This document shows positions 19,877-31,093 of a stretch of 64,000 bases of DNA, in pieces. Where the stretch lies: NCBI RefSeq assembly GCF_002127535.1, contig NZ_MUBJ01000010.1, forward strand, positions 92,366-156,365, in the 5' to 3' direction. The position numbers and the translations under genes were made by a program. The notes under the pieces were generated by a model. That model searched no databases and had not been told where the DNA came from. It saw only the letters and a program-made list of their open reading frames with translations. Each line of letters opens with the position of its first letter. The first letter of the stretch is position 1. Origin of the DNA: Xenorhabdus vietnamensis (GTDB taxonomy: Bacteria > Pseudomonadota > Gammaproteobacteria > Enterobacterales > Enterobacteriaceae).

Positions 19877-20806
19877 TCATTTATCCAGAGCAACTGTGAG
19901 TGATGATACATCATTTACTGCTACAGCACTTAAAGTATCAACAATACGTTTCGTTAACCCAGTGAGTACCTTACCTGGTCCGATCTCCAATAATTGTTCA
20001 ACACCTTGCTCAGCAATATACTCAACTGATTCTGTCCAACGTACAGGATTATACAACTGACGAACCAAAGCGTCTCGAATGGCATCAGCAGATTTTTCTA
20101 CTTTTACATCGGCATTATTCACGACAGGAAATTGTGGCTGGTTAAACACAACTTCTTGCAGTGCAACCGCCAGTTGCTCGGCTGCAGATTTCATAAGTGC
20201 GCAGTGCGAAGGCACACTAACAGATAACGGCAATGCACGTTTTGCGCCTGCTGCCTTACATGCCGCTCCCGCACGCTCTACAGCATCTTTTTCACCTGCG
20301 ATAACAACCTGCCCAGGTGAATTGAAATTAACAGGTGAAACAACCTGACCTTGTGCTGATTCTTCACATGCCTTTACAATGGACTCATTATCTAAACCAA
20401 TAATGGCATACATTGCCCCTTGCCCTTCTGGTACGGCTTCCTGCATCAATTTTCCACGTAATTCAACGAGTTTAATTGCTTGCTGGAATTCAATCACACC
20501 AGCACAGACCAGCGCAGAATATTCGCCAAGACTATGACCGGCCATCATGGAAGGCACCTTACCGCCTTTTTCCTGCCATACTCGCCAAATCGCGACTGAA
20601 GCTGCCAGCAAAGCAGGTTGAGTTTTCCAAGTTTTGTTCAGTTCTTCTACGGGCCCTTGCTGAACTAATGTCCATAAATCATATCCCAAAACCACAGAAG
20701 CTTCTGCAAACGTTTGTTCAACCAGTGGATACTCTGAGGCTAAATCTGCCAACATTCCCAAAGATTGGGAACCTTGACCGGGAAACACCATTGCAAAATC
20801 AGACAT
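19877..20806 (-). CDS. fabD: Malonyl-CoA:ACP transacylase
   Basis: FabD transfers malonyl from CoA to acyl carrier protein. The N-terminal FPGQGSQ and the nucleophile elbow GHSLGEYSAL (Ser92) are present, as are VPSHCALM with the catalytic histidine near residue 201 and the C-terminal EIGPGKVLTGL. The 309 residues equal E. coli FabD. AGGAAA precedes the ATG. It is tightly spaced between fabH (18 bases) and fabG (11 bases). Confidence 0.98.
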   Translation of the reverse strand: MSDFAMVFPGQGSQSLGMLADLASEYPLVEQTFAEASVVLGYDLWTLVQQGPVEELNKTWKTQPALLAASVAIWRVWQEKGGKVPSMMAGHSLGEYSALVCAGVIEFQQAIKLVELRGKLMQEAVPEGQGAMYAIIGLDNESIVKACEESAQGQVVSPVNFNSPGQVVIAGEKDAVERAGAACKAAGAKRALPLSVSVPSHCALMKSAAEQLAVALQEVVFNQPQFPVVNNADVKVEKSADAIRDALVRQLYNPVRWTESVEYIAEQGVEQLLEIGPGKVLTGLTKRIVDTLSAVAVNDVSSLTVALDK

Positions 20807-20824
20807 GTTTATTTTCCTGTTGAA

Positions 20825-21778
20825 TTAAAAACGTACTAGCGCTGAGCCCCAGGTAAAGCCACCGCCGAATGCTTCAAGTAAAACAAGTTGGCCGCGTTGG
20901 ATTCTTCCATCACGCACCGCTTCATCGAACGCTGTCGGAACAGATGCTGCCGAGGTATTGCCATGACGATCCAGAGTCACGACCACTTTATCCATTGTCA
21001 TATCTAATTTCTTGGCCGTTGCCGAAATGATACGCAAATTTGCCTGATGAGGTACCAACCAATCAAGCTGAGAATGAGCCAAATTGTTGGCTTCTAATGT
21101 TTCATCAACAATGTTAGCTAGTTCACGAACAGCAACTTTAAAGACTTCATTGCCAGCCATAGTCACGTATTCTGGTGTATCACGCTTCACTCGACTTTGA
21201 TGAGACAATGACAACAAATCACCATACTGACCATCAGCATGAAGATGAGTGGATAAAATACCTGGTTCCTCTGAAACCCCGACTACCATTGCTCCTGCCG
21301 CATCTCCGAAAAGAATAACTGTACTGCGGTCTTCAGGATCTACAACTCTTGAAATAATATCAGAACCGATTACCAATGCATGTTTAGCAGCACCAGTTTT
21401 AATAAACTTATCTACAACACTCAGCGCGTAAGTAAAGCCAGCACACGCTGCTGCAACATCAAAAGCCGCAATTCCTTGAATTCCCAACAACTGCTGAATT
21501 TGACAAGCCGCACTTGGAAAGGCGTGCGTCGAGCTTGTTGTTGCGACAACGATTAGGTCAATTTGTGCCTTATCGATGCCCGCCATTTCAATGGCTTTTT
21601 CAGCGGCTTTGAACCCCAAAATTGCAACATTTTCATCTTCAGCTGCGATACGACGTTCACGAATGCCTGTCCGAGTCACAATCCACTCGTCTGACGTATC
21701 TACTATTTTTTCTAAATCTGCGTTAGTACGCACCTGAGCAGGCAAATAACTGCCCGTACCTAAGATTTTTGTATACAT
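20825..21778 (-). CDS. fabH: Beta-ketoacyl-ACP synthase III
   Basis: FabH starts fatty-acid synthesis by condensing acetyl-CoA with malonyl-ACP. Catalytic Cys112 is in [11 protein letters not shown], His244 in [11 protein letters not shown] and Asn274 in GNTSAASVP, all in the expected spacing of a 317-residue protein. It begins six bases after the plsX stop, so the two are probably translationally coupled. Confidence 0.98.
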   Translation of the reverse strand: MYTKILGTGSYLPAQVRTNADLEKIVDTSDEWIVTRTGIRERRIAAEDENVAILGFKAAEKAIEMAGIDKAQIDLIVVATTSSTHAFPSAACQIQQLLGIQGIAAFDVAAACAGFTYALSVVDKFIKTGAAKHALVIGSDIISRVVDPEDRSTVILFGDAAGAMVVGVSEEPGILSTHLHADGQYGDLLSLSHQSRVKRDTPEYVTMAGNEVFKVAVRELANIVDETLEANNLAHSQLDWLVPHQANLRIISATAKKLDMTMDKVVVTLDRHGNTSAASVPTAFDEAVRDGRIQRGQLVLLEAFGGGFTWGSALVRF

Positions 21779-21784
21779 TTGTGC

Positions 21785-22837
21785 TTATTCACTCTTGGGT
21801 AATACTGCATCCAGCCGGGCAGCGATTCTGTCAGGAACCTGCTTCTCTATAGCTTGAATGGCTTGATCAATAGCAGCCTTAAAAGCTCGTTCATTAGCAG
21901 CACCGTGGCTTTTGATGACGATGCCACGTAAGCCTAATAACGTTGCTCCGTTATACTGGTCAGGGTTTAGATGGCCAAACCGCTTAGTTACCTGTTTTAG
22001 CAACCATTTTTTAAATATCTTCATTTTGAAGAGCTTCATCAACCAAGATGATTTTTTTTGCTGACCATCCGGTGACTTTATCAGAGACAAAATTATTCTG
22101 ATCGCACCTTCCATCGTCTTCAGCGTAACATTACCTGCGAAGCCGTCACATACAAGCACATCCGTTTTTCCCGTCAGTAACTCATTTCCTTCCACATACC
22201 CAATGTAATTAATTGCAGGGGCATTGCGTAAGGTTATAGCGGCTTCGCGGATATTATCCAGCCCTTTGGACTCTTCTTCCCCGATATTGAGTAATGCAAC
22301 GCGTGGATTATCCACACCAACAACATACTCCGCCATTACGGCACCCATAATCGCAAACTGGACTAACATGCTGCTATTACAATTAATATTAGCGCCTAAA
22401 TCTAATACAACTGTCTTGCTCTGTTTTAGATTAGGTATCACTGTCATCAACGCAGGTCGCTCAATCCCTTCAATGGATTTCAGCATCAATTTGGCCAACC
22501 CCATCAAGACACCTGTATTTCCTGCACTGACACAAGCCCGTGCTTCTCCCGACTTGACTAAATTTAATGCTATACGCATTGAAGTGCCGTGACTGGAACG
22601 AATAGCCTGAGATGGCCTTGCATCGTTGGAAACGACATGTTCCGCAGGGACAATTTGCAAGCGACTGAGCAGCTCAGCATTTTGATTTGCAAGCAAAGGA
22701 GAGATGGTTTCGGGGTTACCGACCAACAATAGTTTCAGTTGTGAATTAGACGCCAGTGCCTGCAATGCAGCAGGCACCGTAACGCGAGGACCGAAGTCCC
22801 CGCCCATAGCATCTAACGCTAAGGTTAGATTAGCCAA
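21785..22837 (-). CDS. plsX: Phosphate acyltransferase PlsX
   Basis: PlsX makes acyl-phosphate from acyl-ACP for the first step of phospholipid synthesis and associates with the inner membrane. Family motifs [12 protein letters not shown] at the N-terminus, [39 protein letters not shown] and IKSHGAAN are all clear. The start is TTG at 22837, the only initiation codon that leaves the conserved N-terminus intact; the ribosome binding site is weak. The 350 residues lack the short C-terminal tail of E. coli PlsX. It follows rpmF after 29 bases. Confidence 0.96.
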   Translation of the reverse strand: MANLTLALDAMGGDFGPRVTVPAALQALASNSQLKLLLVGNPETISPLLANQNAELLSRLQIVPAEHVVSNDARPSQAIRSSHGTSMRIALNLVKSGEARACVSAGNTGVLMGLAKLMLKSIEGIERPALMTVIPNLKQSKTVVLDLGANINCNSSMLVQFAIMGAVMAEYVVGVDNPRVALLNIGEEESKGLDNIREAAITLRNAPAINYIGYVEGNELLTGKTDVLVCDGFAGNVTLKTMEGAIRIILSLIKSPDGQQKKSSWLMKLFKMKIFKKWLLKQVTKRFGHLNPDQYNGATLLGLRGIVIKSHGAANERAFKAAIDQAIQAIEKQVPDRIAARLDAVLPKSE

Positions 22838-22866
22838 GATATCAACTTGCTAATAATTAGCTGAAA

Positions 22867-23037
22867 TTACTTGTTGATTACCTTGCGGCCACGGTAGTAG
22901 CCATCAGCAGTCACGTGATGGCGCAGGTGAGTTTCACCAGAAGTTTTGTCTACAGAGACATGTGTTGCAGTCAGTGCGTCATGAGAACGACGCATACCAC
23001 GTTTAGAACGAGTTGGTTTATTCTGTTGTACGGCCAT
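22867..23037 (-). CDS. rpmF: 50S ribosomal protein L32
   Basis: A 56-residue basic protein begins [18 protein letters not shown] and ends [13 protein letters not shown], which is L32 almost residue for residue. AAGGAG lies 8 bases upstream of the ATG. The gene sits between yceD and plsX, the normal order, which couples ribosome and lipid synthesis in many bacteria. It is one residue shorter than E. coli L32 because of a small change near residue 26. Confidence 0.98.
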   Translation of the reverse strand: MAVQQNKPTRSKRGMRRSHDALTATHVSVDKTSGETHLRHHVTADGYYRGRKVINK

Positions 23038-23049
23038 TGACCTTACTCC

Positions 23050-23574
23050 TTAAGTACTTTTCTTTAAGCTGGCTAATACGGCAAATGGGTTTGGTTTTTC
23101 TGCTTCAGGAGGCAGTTCACCAAACACCATATCCGCGTCGGACACTTCACAGTGTTCAGAATCATGTACCGGAACCACCGGCAGAGATAGAATTATTTCA
23201 TCTTCAATCATTGCCAGCAAATCTATTTCGCCAAATTCGTTAACGTCTATTGGCTCATACTCTTCCGGTAATGCCTCAGCCTGTTCATCATTGACGACCG
23301 GGCTAAAACAATACGTTGTGTGAACATGATGACTGAAATTACTGCCACAACGCTGGCAGGCAAGCGTAACATCCACATCGGAATGCCCTTTTACAACTGC
23401 CAGACGCTGATTATCAATTTCAAATGATAATGAGCTATCTACATCACCATCCACACTGACCACTGTTCCCGCAATACGAGAAACTTGCCCAGCAGAATAA
23501 CTACCATGGTAGTCCAATCTCTTCTGGGCTGCTCGAAGTGCATCGATGGTCAGGGGTAATTTTACCTTTTGCAT
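23050..23574 (-). CDS. yceD: YceD (DUF177) protein, 23S rRNA accumulation protein
   Basis: This 174-residue protein matches the YceD/DUF177 family and its constant position just before rpmF. It carries a CQRC pair near residue 90, the acidic segment [29 protein letters not shown] read in parts, and a C-terminal FAVLASLKK. The family is associated with 23S rRNA accumulation or ribosome assembly; the biochemical role is not firm. The ATG at 23574 is divergent from yceF, with about 140 bases between them for two promoters. Confidence 0.93.
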   Translation of the reverse strand: MQKVKLPLTIDALRAAQKRLDYHGSYSAGQVSRIAGTVVSVDGDVDSSLSFEIDNQRLAVVKGHSDVDVTLACQRCGSNFSHHVHTTYCFSPVVNDEQAEALPEEYEPIDVNEFGEIDLLAMIEDEIILSLPVVPVHDSEHCEVSDADMVFGELPPEAEKPNPFAVLASLKKST

Positions 23575-23715
23575 AAGGCGCGCATATTATCTTTGTAATG
23601 AGACATAGTCAAAGAAAAAGGCCACACATATGCGCCTTTCCGTCAAATATTCGCTTATTAAGCGGCGTATAGTTTAAAATGACTGCGAATATTTCTCTAC
23701 GTATTTTATGGAAAA

Positions 23716-24309
23716 ATGATGCTTCCGATTGTTTTATCGTCAACTTCTGTATATCGCCGCCTATTATTGGAAAAATTGGGATTACCTTTTATCTGTGCAT
23801 CCCCCAATATTGATGAAAGCCCACTAGAAAATGAAAGTCCAAAACAATTGGTAACACGGCTATCGCATGCAAAAGCCAGTGCATTAAAATGGGAATATCC
23901 CAAGCACCTAATTATAGCGTCAGATCAGGTTTGTATTTTAGATAGCAAAATTACAGGCAAACCACATAATTTTGAAAATGCTTTGCTACAACTAAGAACA
24001 GCCAGTGGGAAATGTGTTACTTTTTATACTGGCATTACGTTACTCAATAGTAAAACAGGGATCGTTGATACGCGTTGTGAGCTATTCCGCGTCTATTTCA
24101 GAAACCTTACAGATACAGAAATTATCTATTATTTAAACAAAGAAAAGCCCTACAATTGTGCGGGTAGTTTCAAAAGTGAAGGCTTAGGGATTACGTTATT
24201 TGAAAAGCTTGATGGCAAAGATCCGAACACACTTATCGGCTTACCATTAATAACTTTGACTGAAATGCTTATCCGTCAGGGGATAAATCCACTGACGGTA
24301 TATTCTTAA
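23716..24309 (+). CDS. yceF: 7-methyl-GTP pyrophosphatase YceF (Maf family)
   Basis: YceF is a Maf-type nucleotide pyrophosphatase; the E. coli enzyme prefers m7GTP and is thought to clean modified nucleotides from the pool. The N-terminal [15 protein letters not shown] matches the Maf signature (S-x-R-R), IIASDQVC carries the catalytic aspartate, and [18 protein letters not shown] is the conserved C-terminal loop. The 197 residues fit the family. Two ATG codons are adjacent at 23716 and 23719, and either could be used. Its stop overlaps the stop of rluC on the other strand by four bases. Confidence 0.94.
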   Translation: MMLPIVLSSTSVYRRLLLEKLGLPFICASPNIDESPLENESPKQLVTRLSHAKASALKWEYPKHLIIASDQVCILDSKITGKPHNFENALLQLRTASGKCVTFYTGITLLNSKTGIVDTRCELFRVYFRNLTDTEIIYYLNKEKPYNCAGSFKSEGLGITLFEKLDGKDPNTLIGLPLITLTEMLIRQGINPLTVYS

Positions 24310-25262
24310 TGATTATTAAGTCGTAGTGTTTTTAAACACTTCCGCAAGCTATCATCCATTGGAGCTTCGAAACGCAACGTTTCTCCCGTGGATGGATGGG
24401 TAAATTTTAATGAGCTGGCATGCAAGAACAATCGGTTAAGCCCTGTTTCTGCAAGCTGCGCATCAAATTCTCTATCACCATAACGATCATCAAATGCAAT
24501 AGGGTGACCAGCATGTAAAGTATGCACACGGATCTGGTGGGTTCGCCCTGTTACTGGGCTAGCTCGTACCAATGTCGCAAACACATATCGTTCTTCAATT
24601 TTGAAACGTGTTTCAGATGGCTTGCCTTCTTTACTGACTTTAACCACCCTTTCTCCGCTTTGCAGGATATTTTTCAACAAAGGTGCTTCTATTACTTTAT
24701 TATGGGACTGCCATTGCCCACGCACTAGTGCCAGATAGTCTTTCTGCATCTGCTTCAAGCGTAATTGCTCATGTAATACCCGCAATGCAGAACGCTTTTT
24801 TGCAATCAACAGAATACCCGATGTATCGCGATCGAGCCTATGTACCAATTCAAGGAAGCGTGCTTCAGGACGCAAGGCTCGTAATCCTTCTATCACGCCA
24901 AAACTCAAGCCACTGCCGCCATGTACCGCAATCCCCGAAGGTTTGTTTATGACTAAAATATGGTCATCCTCATACAAAATACATTCTGCCAAGGCTGCAA
25001 CCTTATCCAGCTTGGCAGATACAGGGGGGTCTTGCCTTTCTGCTACTCTAACTGGTGGAATTCTGATGACATCACCTGCTGTCAATTTATATTCAGGCTT
25101 AATTCTTCCTTTGTTGACTCGAACTTCACCTTTACGCAAGATCCGATAGATCATGCTCTTAGGTACACCTTTTAAGCGAGCCAGCAAAAAGTTATCAATT
25201 CGCTGACCGGCCTCATCGTCATCAATAGTGACAAACTGTACAACTTGATTATTTGTTTTCAT
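24306..25262 (-). CDS. rluC: 23S rRNA pseudouridine synthase RluC
   Basis: RluC isomerises U955, U2504 and U2580 (E. coli numbering) of 23S rRNA. An N-terminal S4 RNA-binding domain ([15 protein letters not shown] to about residue 75) precedes the RluA-type catalytic domain, with the active-site aspartate in [12 protein letters not shown] near residue 140 and [11 protein letters not shown] near 225. The ATG at 25262 gives MKTNNQ and 318 residues; a TTG two codons upstream is the only alternative. It is divergent from rne, as in E. coli. Confidence 0.96.
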   Translation of the reverse strand: MKTNNQVVQFVTIDDDEAGQRIDNFLLARLKGVPKSMIYRILRKGEVRVNKGRIKPEYKLTAGDVIRIPPVRVAERQDPPVSAKLDKVAALAECILYEDDHILVINKPSGIAVHGGSGLSFGVIEGLRALRPEARFLELVHRLDRDTSGILLIAKKRSALRVLHEQLRLKQMQKDYLALVRGQWQSHNKVIEAPLLKNILQSGERVVKVSKEGKPSETRFKIEERYVFATLVRASPVTGRTHQIRVHTLHAGHPIAFDDRYGDREFDAQLAETGLNRLFLHASSLKFTHPSTGETLRFEAPMDDSLRKCLKTLRLNNH

Positions 25263-25268
25263 GAACAA

Positions 25269-25814
25269 GATTCTAATAATCCAACAAACAGAGCGCTACT
25301 CATTTTTAAATATGTCTAAATAATATCCATTTTTTCTACTTCATTATTTCAAGAGTCTTAGGATAAAGACTAAAGATTAACAACTTATCACTATTTCCTA
25401 ATAAAAAACCCGCAAAGCGATAAAGTCACCTTGCTATCAACCCAATAGCAATGGAATAATGCTTTCTGGCCACAGTTTACTAAACTATGAATGGTAAGAT
25501 TGAAATTGTTTGTTATCTGTTTGATCGAACAAAAACGCAGCAAATGCATAAGACGTAATGTTTAATCAAATAATTTATGGGCTGCGGGTGGCAGCTTACT
25601 GGATTGGGCAAAATCTGTATCTAATTTATTACAGCATCCCAATAGTGTACTGAGTTTAAATGAAATTCAGACTCATCGACAAATAGGCGCCTCTATACAA
25701 ACGATAGCCGTGAGGCTGACGGTTTTGTAAAAGACACGAGGCCATCGGTAGCCAGTATTTCTCCCCTTTTTTACTCGCAGCTCTATATTAATGTAAAATA
25801 ATGAGTAAGTTAGA
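25269..25814 (+). promoter_or_regulatory. Long structured leader of rne
   Basis: There are 550 bases between rluC and rne without a gene. The part next to rne folds well: CTGC-GCAG around 25581-25593, ATTGGG (25603-25608) pairing with CCCAAT (25638-25643), and a hairpin at about 25698-25728 with AGCC-GTGA-GGCT at its tip. E. coli rne has a long 5' untranslated region through which RNase E represses its own synthesis by cleavage. The size and hairpins here suggest the same control. Promoters were not located. Confidence 0.6.
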
Positions 25815-28800
25815 ATGAAAAGAATGTTAATAAACGCAACCCAGCAGGAAGAGTTGCGTGTTGCCCTTGTTGATGGGCAACGTCTTTATGATTTGGATAT
25901 TGAAAGTCCGGGACACGAGCAGAAAAAGGCAAATATATATAAAGGTAAAATTACTCGAATTGAACCTAGCCTAGAAGCCGCTTTTGTTGATTACGGTGCA
26001 GAACGTCATGGTTTCCTGCCCATTAAAGAAATTGCTCGCGAATATTTCCCAAGTAATTATCACTCACATGGTCGCCCTAACATTAAGGATATCCTTAAAG
26101 AAGGTCAGGAAGTCATCGTCCAGGTTGATAAAGAGGAACGAGGCAACAAAGGCGCTGCTTTGACAACTTTTATCAGCTTGGCTGGCAGCTACCTAGTTCT
26201 TATGCCAAATAACCCAAGAGCAGGTGGCATTTCTCGTCGTATTGAGGGAGATGACCGCATCGAATTAAAAGAAGCGCTCTCTTCTCTTGAGGTTCCAGAA
26301 GGCATGGGGCTTATTGTTCGTACCGCAGGCGTAGGCAAATCTGCCGAAGCTTTACAAGGAGATTTAAACTTCCGCCTGAGACATTGGGAAGCAATCAAAA
26401 AAGCAGCAGACAACCATTCCGCTCCATTTCTGATTCATCAGGAAAGCAATGTTATCGTACGTGCATTTCGTGATTATCTGCGCCCAGACATTGGGGAAAT
26501 CTTAATTGATAATCCTAAAATTCTTGATTTAGCACGCCAGCACATCACAGCACTGGGACGTCCTGATTTTGCCAGTAAAATCAAGTTGTACAGTGGTGAA
26601 GTCCCTCTATTCAGCCATTATCAAATAGAGTCGCAAATTGAATCCGCCTTCCAGCGTGAAGTTCGGTTACCTTCCGGCGGCTCAGTAGTCATTGATACTA
26701 CCGAAGCCTTGACAGCCATAGATATCAACTCATCCCGTTCAACTCGTGGTGGCGATATCGAAGAAACAGCATTTAATACCAACTTGGAAGCCGCTGATGA
26801 AATTGCACGCCAATTACGTCTGCGTGACCTCGGTGGTCTTATTGTTATCGATTTCATTGACATGACTCCGGTGCGCCACCAACGTGAAGTTGAGAACCGA
26901 TTGCGTGATGCTGTACGCCAAGATCGCGCCCGTATTCAAATCGGTCGAATTTCCCGCTTTGGCTTATTGGAGATGTCACGTCAGCGTTTAAGCCCATCTC
27001 TTGGTGAATCCAGCCACCATGTCTGCCCTCGTTGTAGTGGTACCGGAACAATTCGAGATAATGAATCACTGTCTCTCTCTATTCTCCGCTTAATCGAAGA
27101 AGAAGCGCTGAAAGAAAATACACATCAGGTTCATGCCATTGTTCCTGTGCAGATTGCTTCCTACTTACTGAATGAAAAACGCAAGGCAGTCAGCGCCATT
27201 GAACATCGTCAAGGCGGTGTTGGGGTTGTCATTGTTCCAAACGATCAAATGCAAACCCCGCATTTTTCTGTTTTACGTGTACGTAAAGGCGAAGAAATTT
27301 CAACTTTGAGCTATTTGCTTCCACAGTTGCATGAAGTGGAAATGACAAATGTTCAGGATGATGGCCCGCATGAACGCAAACGTCCAGAGCAACCTGCTAT
27401 TTCAACTTTTGATCTGCCAGCAGAAACAACTGCATCGGCAACAGCAAAAGAAAAAACAAAAGAGAAAAAAGCTGTAGTCAATAATCAGAAACAAACTGAA
27501 AAACCAAGCTTGTTCAGTCGATTCTTAAGCGCCCTGAAAAAAATGTTCAGTGGTGAAGAAGAAAAACAGCCCCAGGAAAAGAACAAAAAATATTCTGGTA
27601 ATGATAATCGCCGTTCATCAGATCGTCGCAACTCACGTCGTCAGAATCAACGTCGCGAACGTAATGAAAATGAAGTGCGCAATAACCGTGAGCGTGATGA
27701 ACAGCGCAAGGGCCGTAATGCCCAGCAGAAAAATAATGTTCAAGATAACGCTGTAATAGATAATGAAGCTCGTGAAGCGCAACAGCAGCAACGCCGGGAA
27801 CAACGAGCTGAACGTCAGCGTCGTCGTCAAGAAGAAAAACGTCAGCAACAATTGGAAGCTAACGCTCAGCAGGCAACAAATCAATCCGATATCGTCGAAG
27901 AAGAAGTTGAAGAGCGGCAACCAGTCATGCCTCGCCGTCAACGCCGCCAGCTTGAACAAAAAGTACGTATTACTGACGAAGCAAAACAAGAAACTAATGT
28001 TGCTACCTTACCAATCGTGATACCGGAACCTGTTTCAGCAAACAGCAACAAAGAGACAAAAGCGTCTGTGCCAGCCGTTATTGACTCGAATGCTGAAGCC
28101 GCTAACCAACCTGAAATGTCACAAAATACGGTTGCACAAGATGCAGATTCACAAAATTCAGCATCACAAGGCTCAGTTTTACAAGCTGTTGTACCACAAA
28201 ACAATGATCAGCAAGACAACACAATGCCACGTCGCTCCCGCCGTTCCCCACGCCACTTGCGTGTCAGCGGTCAACGTCGCCGTCGCTACCGTGATGAACG
28301 TAATCTAACTCAATCACCAGTTCCATTGAAAATGGCGGTAGTATCTCCAGAATTGGCATCAGGCAAAGTGTGGGTTCATTATCCTGTTACACCTATAGCC
28401 ACTGCTGAATCTGAAATTGCAGCTTCTGTCAATGTAATTATCGAAACGGTTGAAGAAGAAACAGCGCCAGTGCAACAGGAAAAAGTTATTCTGATGCCTT
28501 CAATCGCAGAATCAGCATCAAATGCAGTAGTGCCTCACATTGAAGTAACTGAGCAGAAAGTAGCTGAGCAACAGGGAAGCACCAATCATGATAATGCTAA
28601 ATCTACTACCAATGACGTTACTCCCATCGTAACGCCAGTAGAGCTGGAATCAGCAAGGTCTAAGGTTTCGGAATCAGAAAACGTGGAGCCTGTCATCAAA
28701 CATGATGAAAAACATCAGTCAAAAGTTTCAGGTGATGCAGAAACATATATCCTAGTATCACATGATTCTGAAGAAATACGCCACACTGCAGATCCTATTA

Positions 28801-29117
28801 TTGTGACGTCTCCTATAGCCGAACAGGAACATCATGAAGAACAACCAGCTGTCGCAACGGAAATATGCTCTAAGACAGAGGAAGTTAAAACGGAAGAGAC
28901 AAAAGTTGTTGAGTCTTCGATTATCGTGGAAAAAAATTATCACGCTTACTCCCCAATGACGAAGGCGCCAGCACCAGATATAGTGACCAAACCTGTTATT
29001 ATTATCACTGAATGGCAACGCCCTCCTTATCCATATAAAGGCAAAGGCGGTGCAGGTGGACATTCAGCAACAAACGTTGCAACTTCTGCCATGTTTAAAC
29101 CACAGTCATTCGAATAA
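25815..29117 (+). CDS. rne: Ribonuclease E, degradosome scaffold
   Basis: RNase E starts mRNA decay and matures rRNA and tRNA at the inner membrane. The catalytic half (about residues 1-530) has the S1 domain, the DNase I-like domain with [13 protein letters not shown] and VIDFIDM, and the zinc-link CPRCSGTG near residue 404. The membrane-targeting amphipathic helix is [14 protein letters not shown] near residue 565. The long, low-complexity scaffold follows: a first arginine/glutamine-rich region (about 590-680), the second RNA-binding region [20 protein letters not shown] near 805, the enolase-site-like [14 protein letters not shown], and the C-terminal PNPase-site-like [11 protein letters not shown]. 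The 1100 residues compare with 1061 in E. coli. Partner sites are inferred by similarity. Confidence 0.98.
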   Translation: MKRMLINATQQEELRVALVDGQRLYDLDIESPGHEQKKANIYKGKITRIEPSLEAAFVDYGAERHGFLPIKEIAREYFPSNYHSHGRPNIKDILKEGQEVIVQVDKEERGNKGAALTTFISLAGSYLVLMPNNPRAGGISRRIEGDDRIELKEALSSLEVPEGMGLIVRTAGVGKSAEALQGDLNFRLRHWEAIKKAADNHSAPFLIHQESNVIVRAFRDYLRPDIGEILIDNPKILDLARQHITALGRPDFASKIKLYSGEVPLFSHYQIESQIESAFQREVRLPSGGSVVIDTTEALTAIDINSSRSTRGGDIEETAFNTNLEAADEIARQLRLRDLGGLIVIDFIDMTPVRHQREVENRLRDAVRQDRARIQIGRISRFGLLEMSRQRLSPSLGESSHHVCPRCSGTGTIRDNESLSLSILRLIEEEALKENTHQVHAIVPVQIASYLLNEKRKAVSAIEHRQGGVGVVIVPNDQMQTPHFSVLRVRKGEEISTLSYLLPQLHEVEMTNVQDDGPHERKRPEQPAISTFDLPAETTASATAKEKTKEKKAVVNNQKQTEKPSLFSRFLSALKKMFSGEEEKQPQEKNKKYSGNDNRRSSDRRNSRRQNQRRERNENEVRNNRERDEQRKGRNAQQKNNVQDNAVIDNEAREAQQQQRREQRAERQRRRQEEKRQQQLEANAQQATNQSDIVEEEVEERQPVMPRRQRRQLEQKVRITDEAKQETNVATLPIVIPEPVSANSNKETKASVPAVIDSNAEAANQPEMSQNTVAQDADSQNSASQGSVLQAVVPQNNDQQDNTMPRRSRRSPRHLRVSGQRRRRYRDERNLTQSPVPLKMAVVSPELASGKVWVHYPVTPIATAESEIAASVNVIIETVEEETAPVQQEKVILMPSIAESASNAVVPHIEVTEQKVAEQQGSTNHDNAKSTTNDVTPIVTPVELESARSKVSESENVEPVIKHDEKHQSKVSGDAETYILVSHDSEEIRHTADPIIVTSPIAEQEHHEEQPAVATEICSKTEEVKTEETKVVESSIIVEKNYHAYSPMTKAPAPDIVTKPVIIITEWQRPPYPYKGKGGAGGHSATNVATSAMFKPQSFE

Positions 29118-29147
29118 TTAGATGTTGTGATTGATTGTAAATCCAAG

Positions 29148-29176
29148 TGGCTCCCCGTATCGGGAGCCATTTTTTT
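29148..29176 (+). terminator. Intrinsic terminator of rne
   Basis: TGGCTCCC-CGTATC-GGGAGCCA is an 8-bp stem followed by seven T, 30 bases past the rne stop. Confidence 0.93.
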
Positions 29177-29293
29177 ATCTTATCCATTACAAAAAATTAA
29201 TTAGTTTCATTTCATTCAATCGTCGATTCCCATAAACTTGGATAGTTATCATTATCATGTAAGATAATTAATTCTATGGAGAACTTCCCGTCT

Positions 29294-29920
29294 ATGAAAC
29301 CTTGGCTGATTTTTGGTGCTGGAAAAGGCGTTGGACGCCATTTGGTCACTATTGCACTAAAGCAAAACCGCCCTGTCACCGCTTTAATTCGTAATGCACA
29401 ACAAGCAGTGGAACTAAGTGCATTAGGCGTTAACGTAATACATGGCGATGCTTGTGACAGAAAAAGCATAGAAAAAGCGATTGTGCATGCGGAAGAAAAT
29501 ATTGTTGTTTTCTCAACCATTGGGGGAGGAAATGCTGATCATCATGGGAACATTGCAATAATAGATGCATTGGAACAAGCTCAAATTTCACGCATGTTAT
29601 TAGTGACATCCATTGGATGTGGCGAAAGTTGGCAGACATTGTCCGCACGGGCTAAATCACTGTTCGGGCAATCAGTCAGACACAAATCATTGGCTGAAAG
29701 TTACCTGCAAACCAGCGCTCTGGATTTTACAATCATCCGTCCTGGAGGCCTTACAGATAAATCAGGAACTGGACATTGCAAACGTTACCAAGAAGAAATC
29801 CATGGCATGGTAAGCCGAGAGGATGTAGCAAAGCAATTGGCACAAATGGCTGAAGATGAACAAACTTACTACCAAATTTATGCCTTAGTTGATCCAGAAC
29901 TCAAACCTCACTGGAACTAA
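29294..29920 (+). CDS. NAD(P)-binding atypical short-chain dehydrogenase
   Basis: The protein begins with a Rossmann motif LIFGAGKGVGRHLV and continues in the pattern of the NmrA-like/atypical SDR family: VNVIHGDACDRKSIEKAI, VVFSTIGGG, MLLVTSIGCGES and FTIIRPGGLTDKSGTG, which lines the cofactor pocket. Members bind NAD(P) and serve as reductases or redox sensors; the substrate here is unknown. I prefer the ATG at 29294 because GGAGAA lies about 10 bases upstream and the Rossmann strand then starts at once; an ATG at 29276 would add six residues (MENFPS). It is a single-gene unit between two terminators. Confidence 0.78.
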   Translation: MKPWLIFGAGKGVGRHLVTIALKQNRPVTALIRNAQQAVELSALGVNVIHGDACDRKSIEKAIVHAEENIVVFSTIGGGNADHHGNIAIIDALEQAQISRMLLVTSIGCGESWQTLSARAKSLFGQSVRHKSLAESYLQTSALDFTIIRPGGLTDKSGTGHCKRYQEEIHGMVSREDVAKQLAQMAEDEQTYYQIYALVDPELKPHWN

Positions 29921-29933
29921 ATTTTACTGACAT

Positions 29934-29970
29934 AAAAAGATCACCAAGCCATCAGACGTGGTGATCTTTT
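29934..29970. terminator. Bidirectional terminator between the SDR gene and tmaR
   Basis: GATCACCA (29939-29946) pairs with TGGTGATC (29959-29966). Four T follow on the plus strand and five on the minus strand, so it can end both convergent genes. Confidence 0.85.
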
Positions 29971-29998
29971 GAATAACGACATTTTGAACAACTAAAAC

Positions 29999-30319
29999 TT
30001 ACTTAACACCACCATCCATCGCTTTAAGTTTTTTAGATAATTCACGACGCTCTTTAGATAGCTCGGCATTTTTGATGATATATTCATCAACACGCTCTTC
30101 ATAATCACTGCGCATATGAGCAATAATTCCCTGAATATCTTCAATCGACATTCCCGGCTTTATGTAATCACTCAGATTATCGAGCAGAAGTACACGTTTT
30201 TGGTTATCTCGAACCTTTTTCTCATTGTCTACAATTTCGCGCTGTAATTTGTTTTTGCGACGAAATATACGCACAAACTCCAGTACATTGTGGAATGTTG
30301 GTTTATTTGTGTTGTCCAT
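29999..30319 (-). CDS. tmaR: PTS system regulator TmaR (YeeX)
   Basis: TmaR forms clusters at the cell poles and sequesters enzyme I of the phosphotransferase system in E. coli. The 106 residues match E. coli YeeX closely: [40 protein letters not shown] and [20 protein letters not shown] are conserved. The protein is mostly charged helix, consistent with coiled coil. It starts at the ATG at 30319. The DNA upstream is disturbed by a palindromic element and a pseudogene. Confidence 0.95.
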   Translation of the reverse strand: MDNTNKPTFHNVLEFVRIFRRKNKLQREIVDNEKKVRDNQKRVLLLDNLSDYIKPGMSIEDIQGIIAHMRSDYEERVDEYIIKNAELSKERRELSKKLKAMDGGVK

Positions 30320-30363
30320 TTTTCATACCTTTTCAATCAGACCGATAATTTCTTATTGCTAAC

Positions 30364-30504
30364 TATACCCTATGAATTTCAAGTTGCAGAGCGACGGCAA
30401 AGGCACAAATCCCCGGGAGCATAGACAATTTAATGTTTATAGCTACAGTGACCGTGGAAAGTAAGCGCAGCCAACAAAGCTGCAACTTGAAGACGACGGA
30501 TATA
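30364..30504. mobile_element. MITE-like palindromic element with TTCAAGTTGCAG ends
   Basis: The left end reads TATACCC then TTTCAAGTTGCAG, and the right end is its inverse, CTGCAACTTGAAG then GGATATA. The arms share at least TTCAAGTTGCAG exactly. The 140-base unit holds no open frame, so it could only move with a transposase supplied elsewhere. It has been inserted into, or replaced the end of, the GNAT pseudogene immediately to the right. A related end occurs at 7585-7611. Confidence 0.7.
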
Positions 30505-30701
30505 CACAATACAATTTCAAACAACACATAGACAAGCCAGTTTCGACAATTTAATTTTCCTTGAACACACAGGCAAACTGAAAATAATGCATTTGGTAAC
30601 CCCTTCTGCGCAACTTCAAGGGATTTTACCTATAGTCCGGCTTGCTCACGTAACATGACATACTCTTGTGGTGTTGGACGTGTTTTTATGATTTCTACCA
30701 T
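30505..30701 (-). pseudogene. GNAT acetyltransferase remnant, interrupted by stop and element
   Basis: Reading from an ATG at 30701, the minus strand encodes MVEIIKTRPTPQEYVMLRE then QAGL and a TAG at 30632-30630. The same frame resumes directly with KSLEVAQKGLPNALFSVCL. This matches the start of GNAT-family N-acetyltransferases (RPTPEEY-x-LR ... S-L-x-GLPNSL-x-x-V). Farther on the similarity fades (LFEIV, compare FFQIVDIAV), and the palindromic element then ends it. So the gene has at least one nonsense codon, internal decay and a lost C-terminal acetyl-CoA-binding half. The gap from 30702 to 31093 shows no further gene. Confidence 0.72.
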
Positions 30702-31093
30702 CCACCCCGTTTTATTAGAAAATTTTCTCATTCAAAATATGGAGCATACAAGATTGAGATTACATACTGAAATGTGTTGAATCAATAACCAACGAAAACA
30801 ACATAGCATACTATCATGGACGCAATTCACCACAACCTTTATTGCCCCATAGCATAGCCATTCACACTCAATCATTCAGATTCAGCATAATATGGTTTAC
30901 CATGTCATTTAGTACTATTGAGAATCATCATTTTTGATACGTATTTCGTAAATAAATTTGGTGCCCCCCTTGGCCTAGATTCAACCAGACAATTAATATA
31001 CCTAGCGATAAAATCAGATAAATGTGACACCAATAGAAATATAATATTTTAATTATTAATACCTAAATTGGCGATAACGGAGAGTACACAATC

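Noticed and set aside
27633..27989. 118-codon open frame opposite rne
   Set aside because: Antisense shadow of the arginine/glutamine-rich scaffold; phenylalanine- and leucine-rich because of strand composition.
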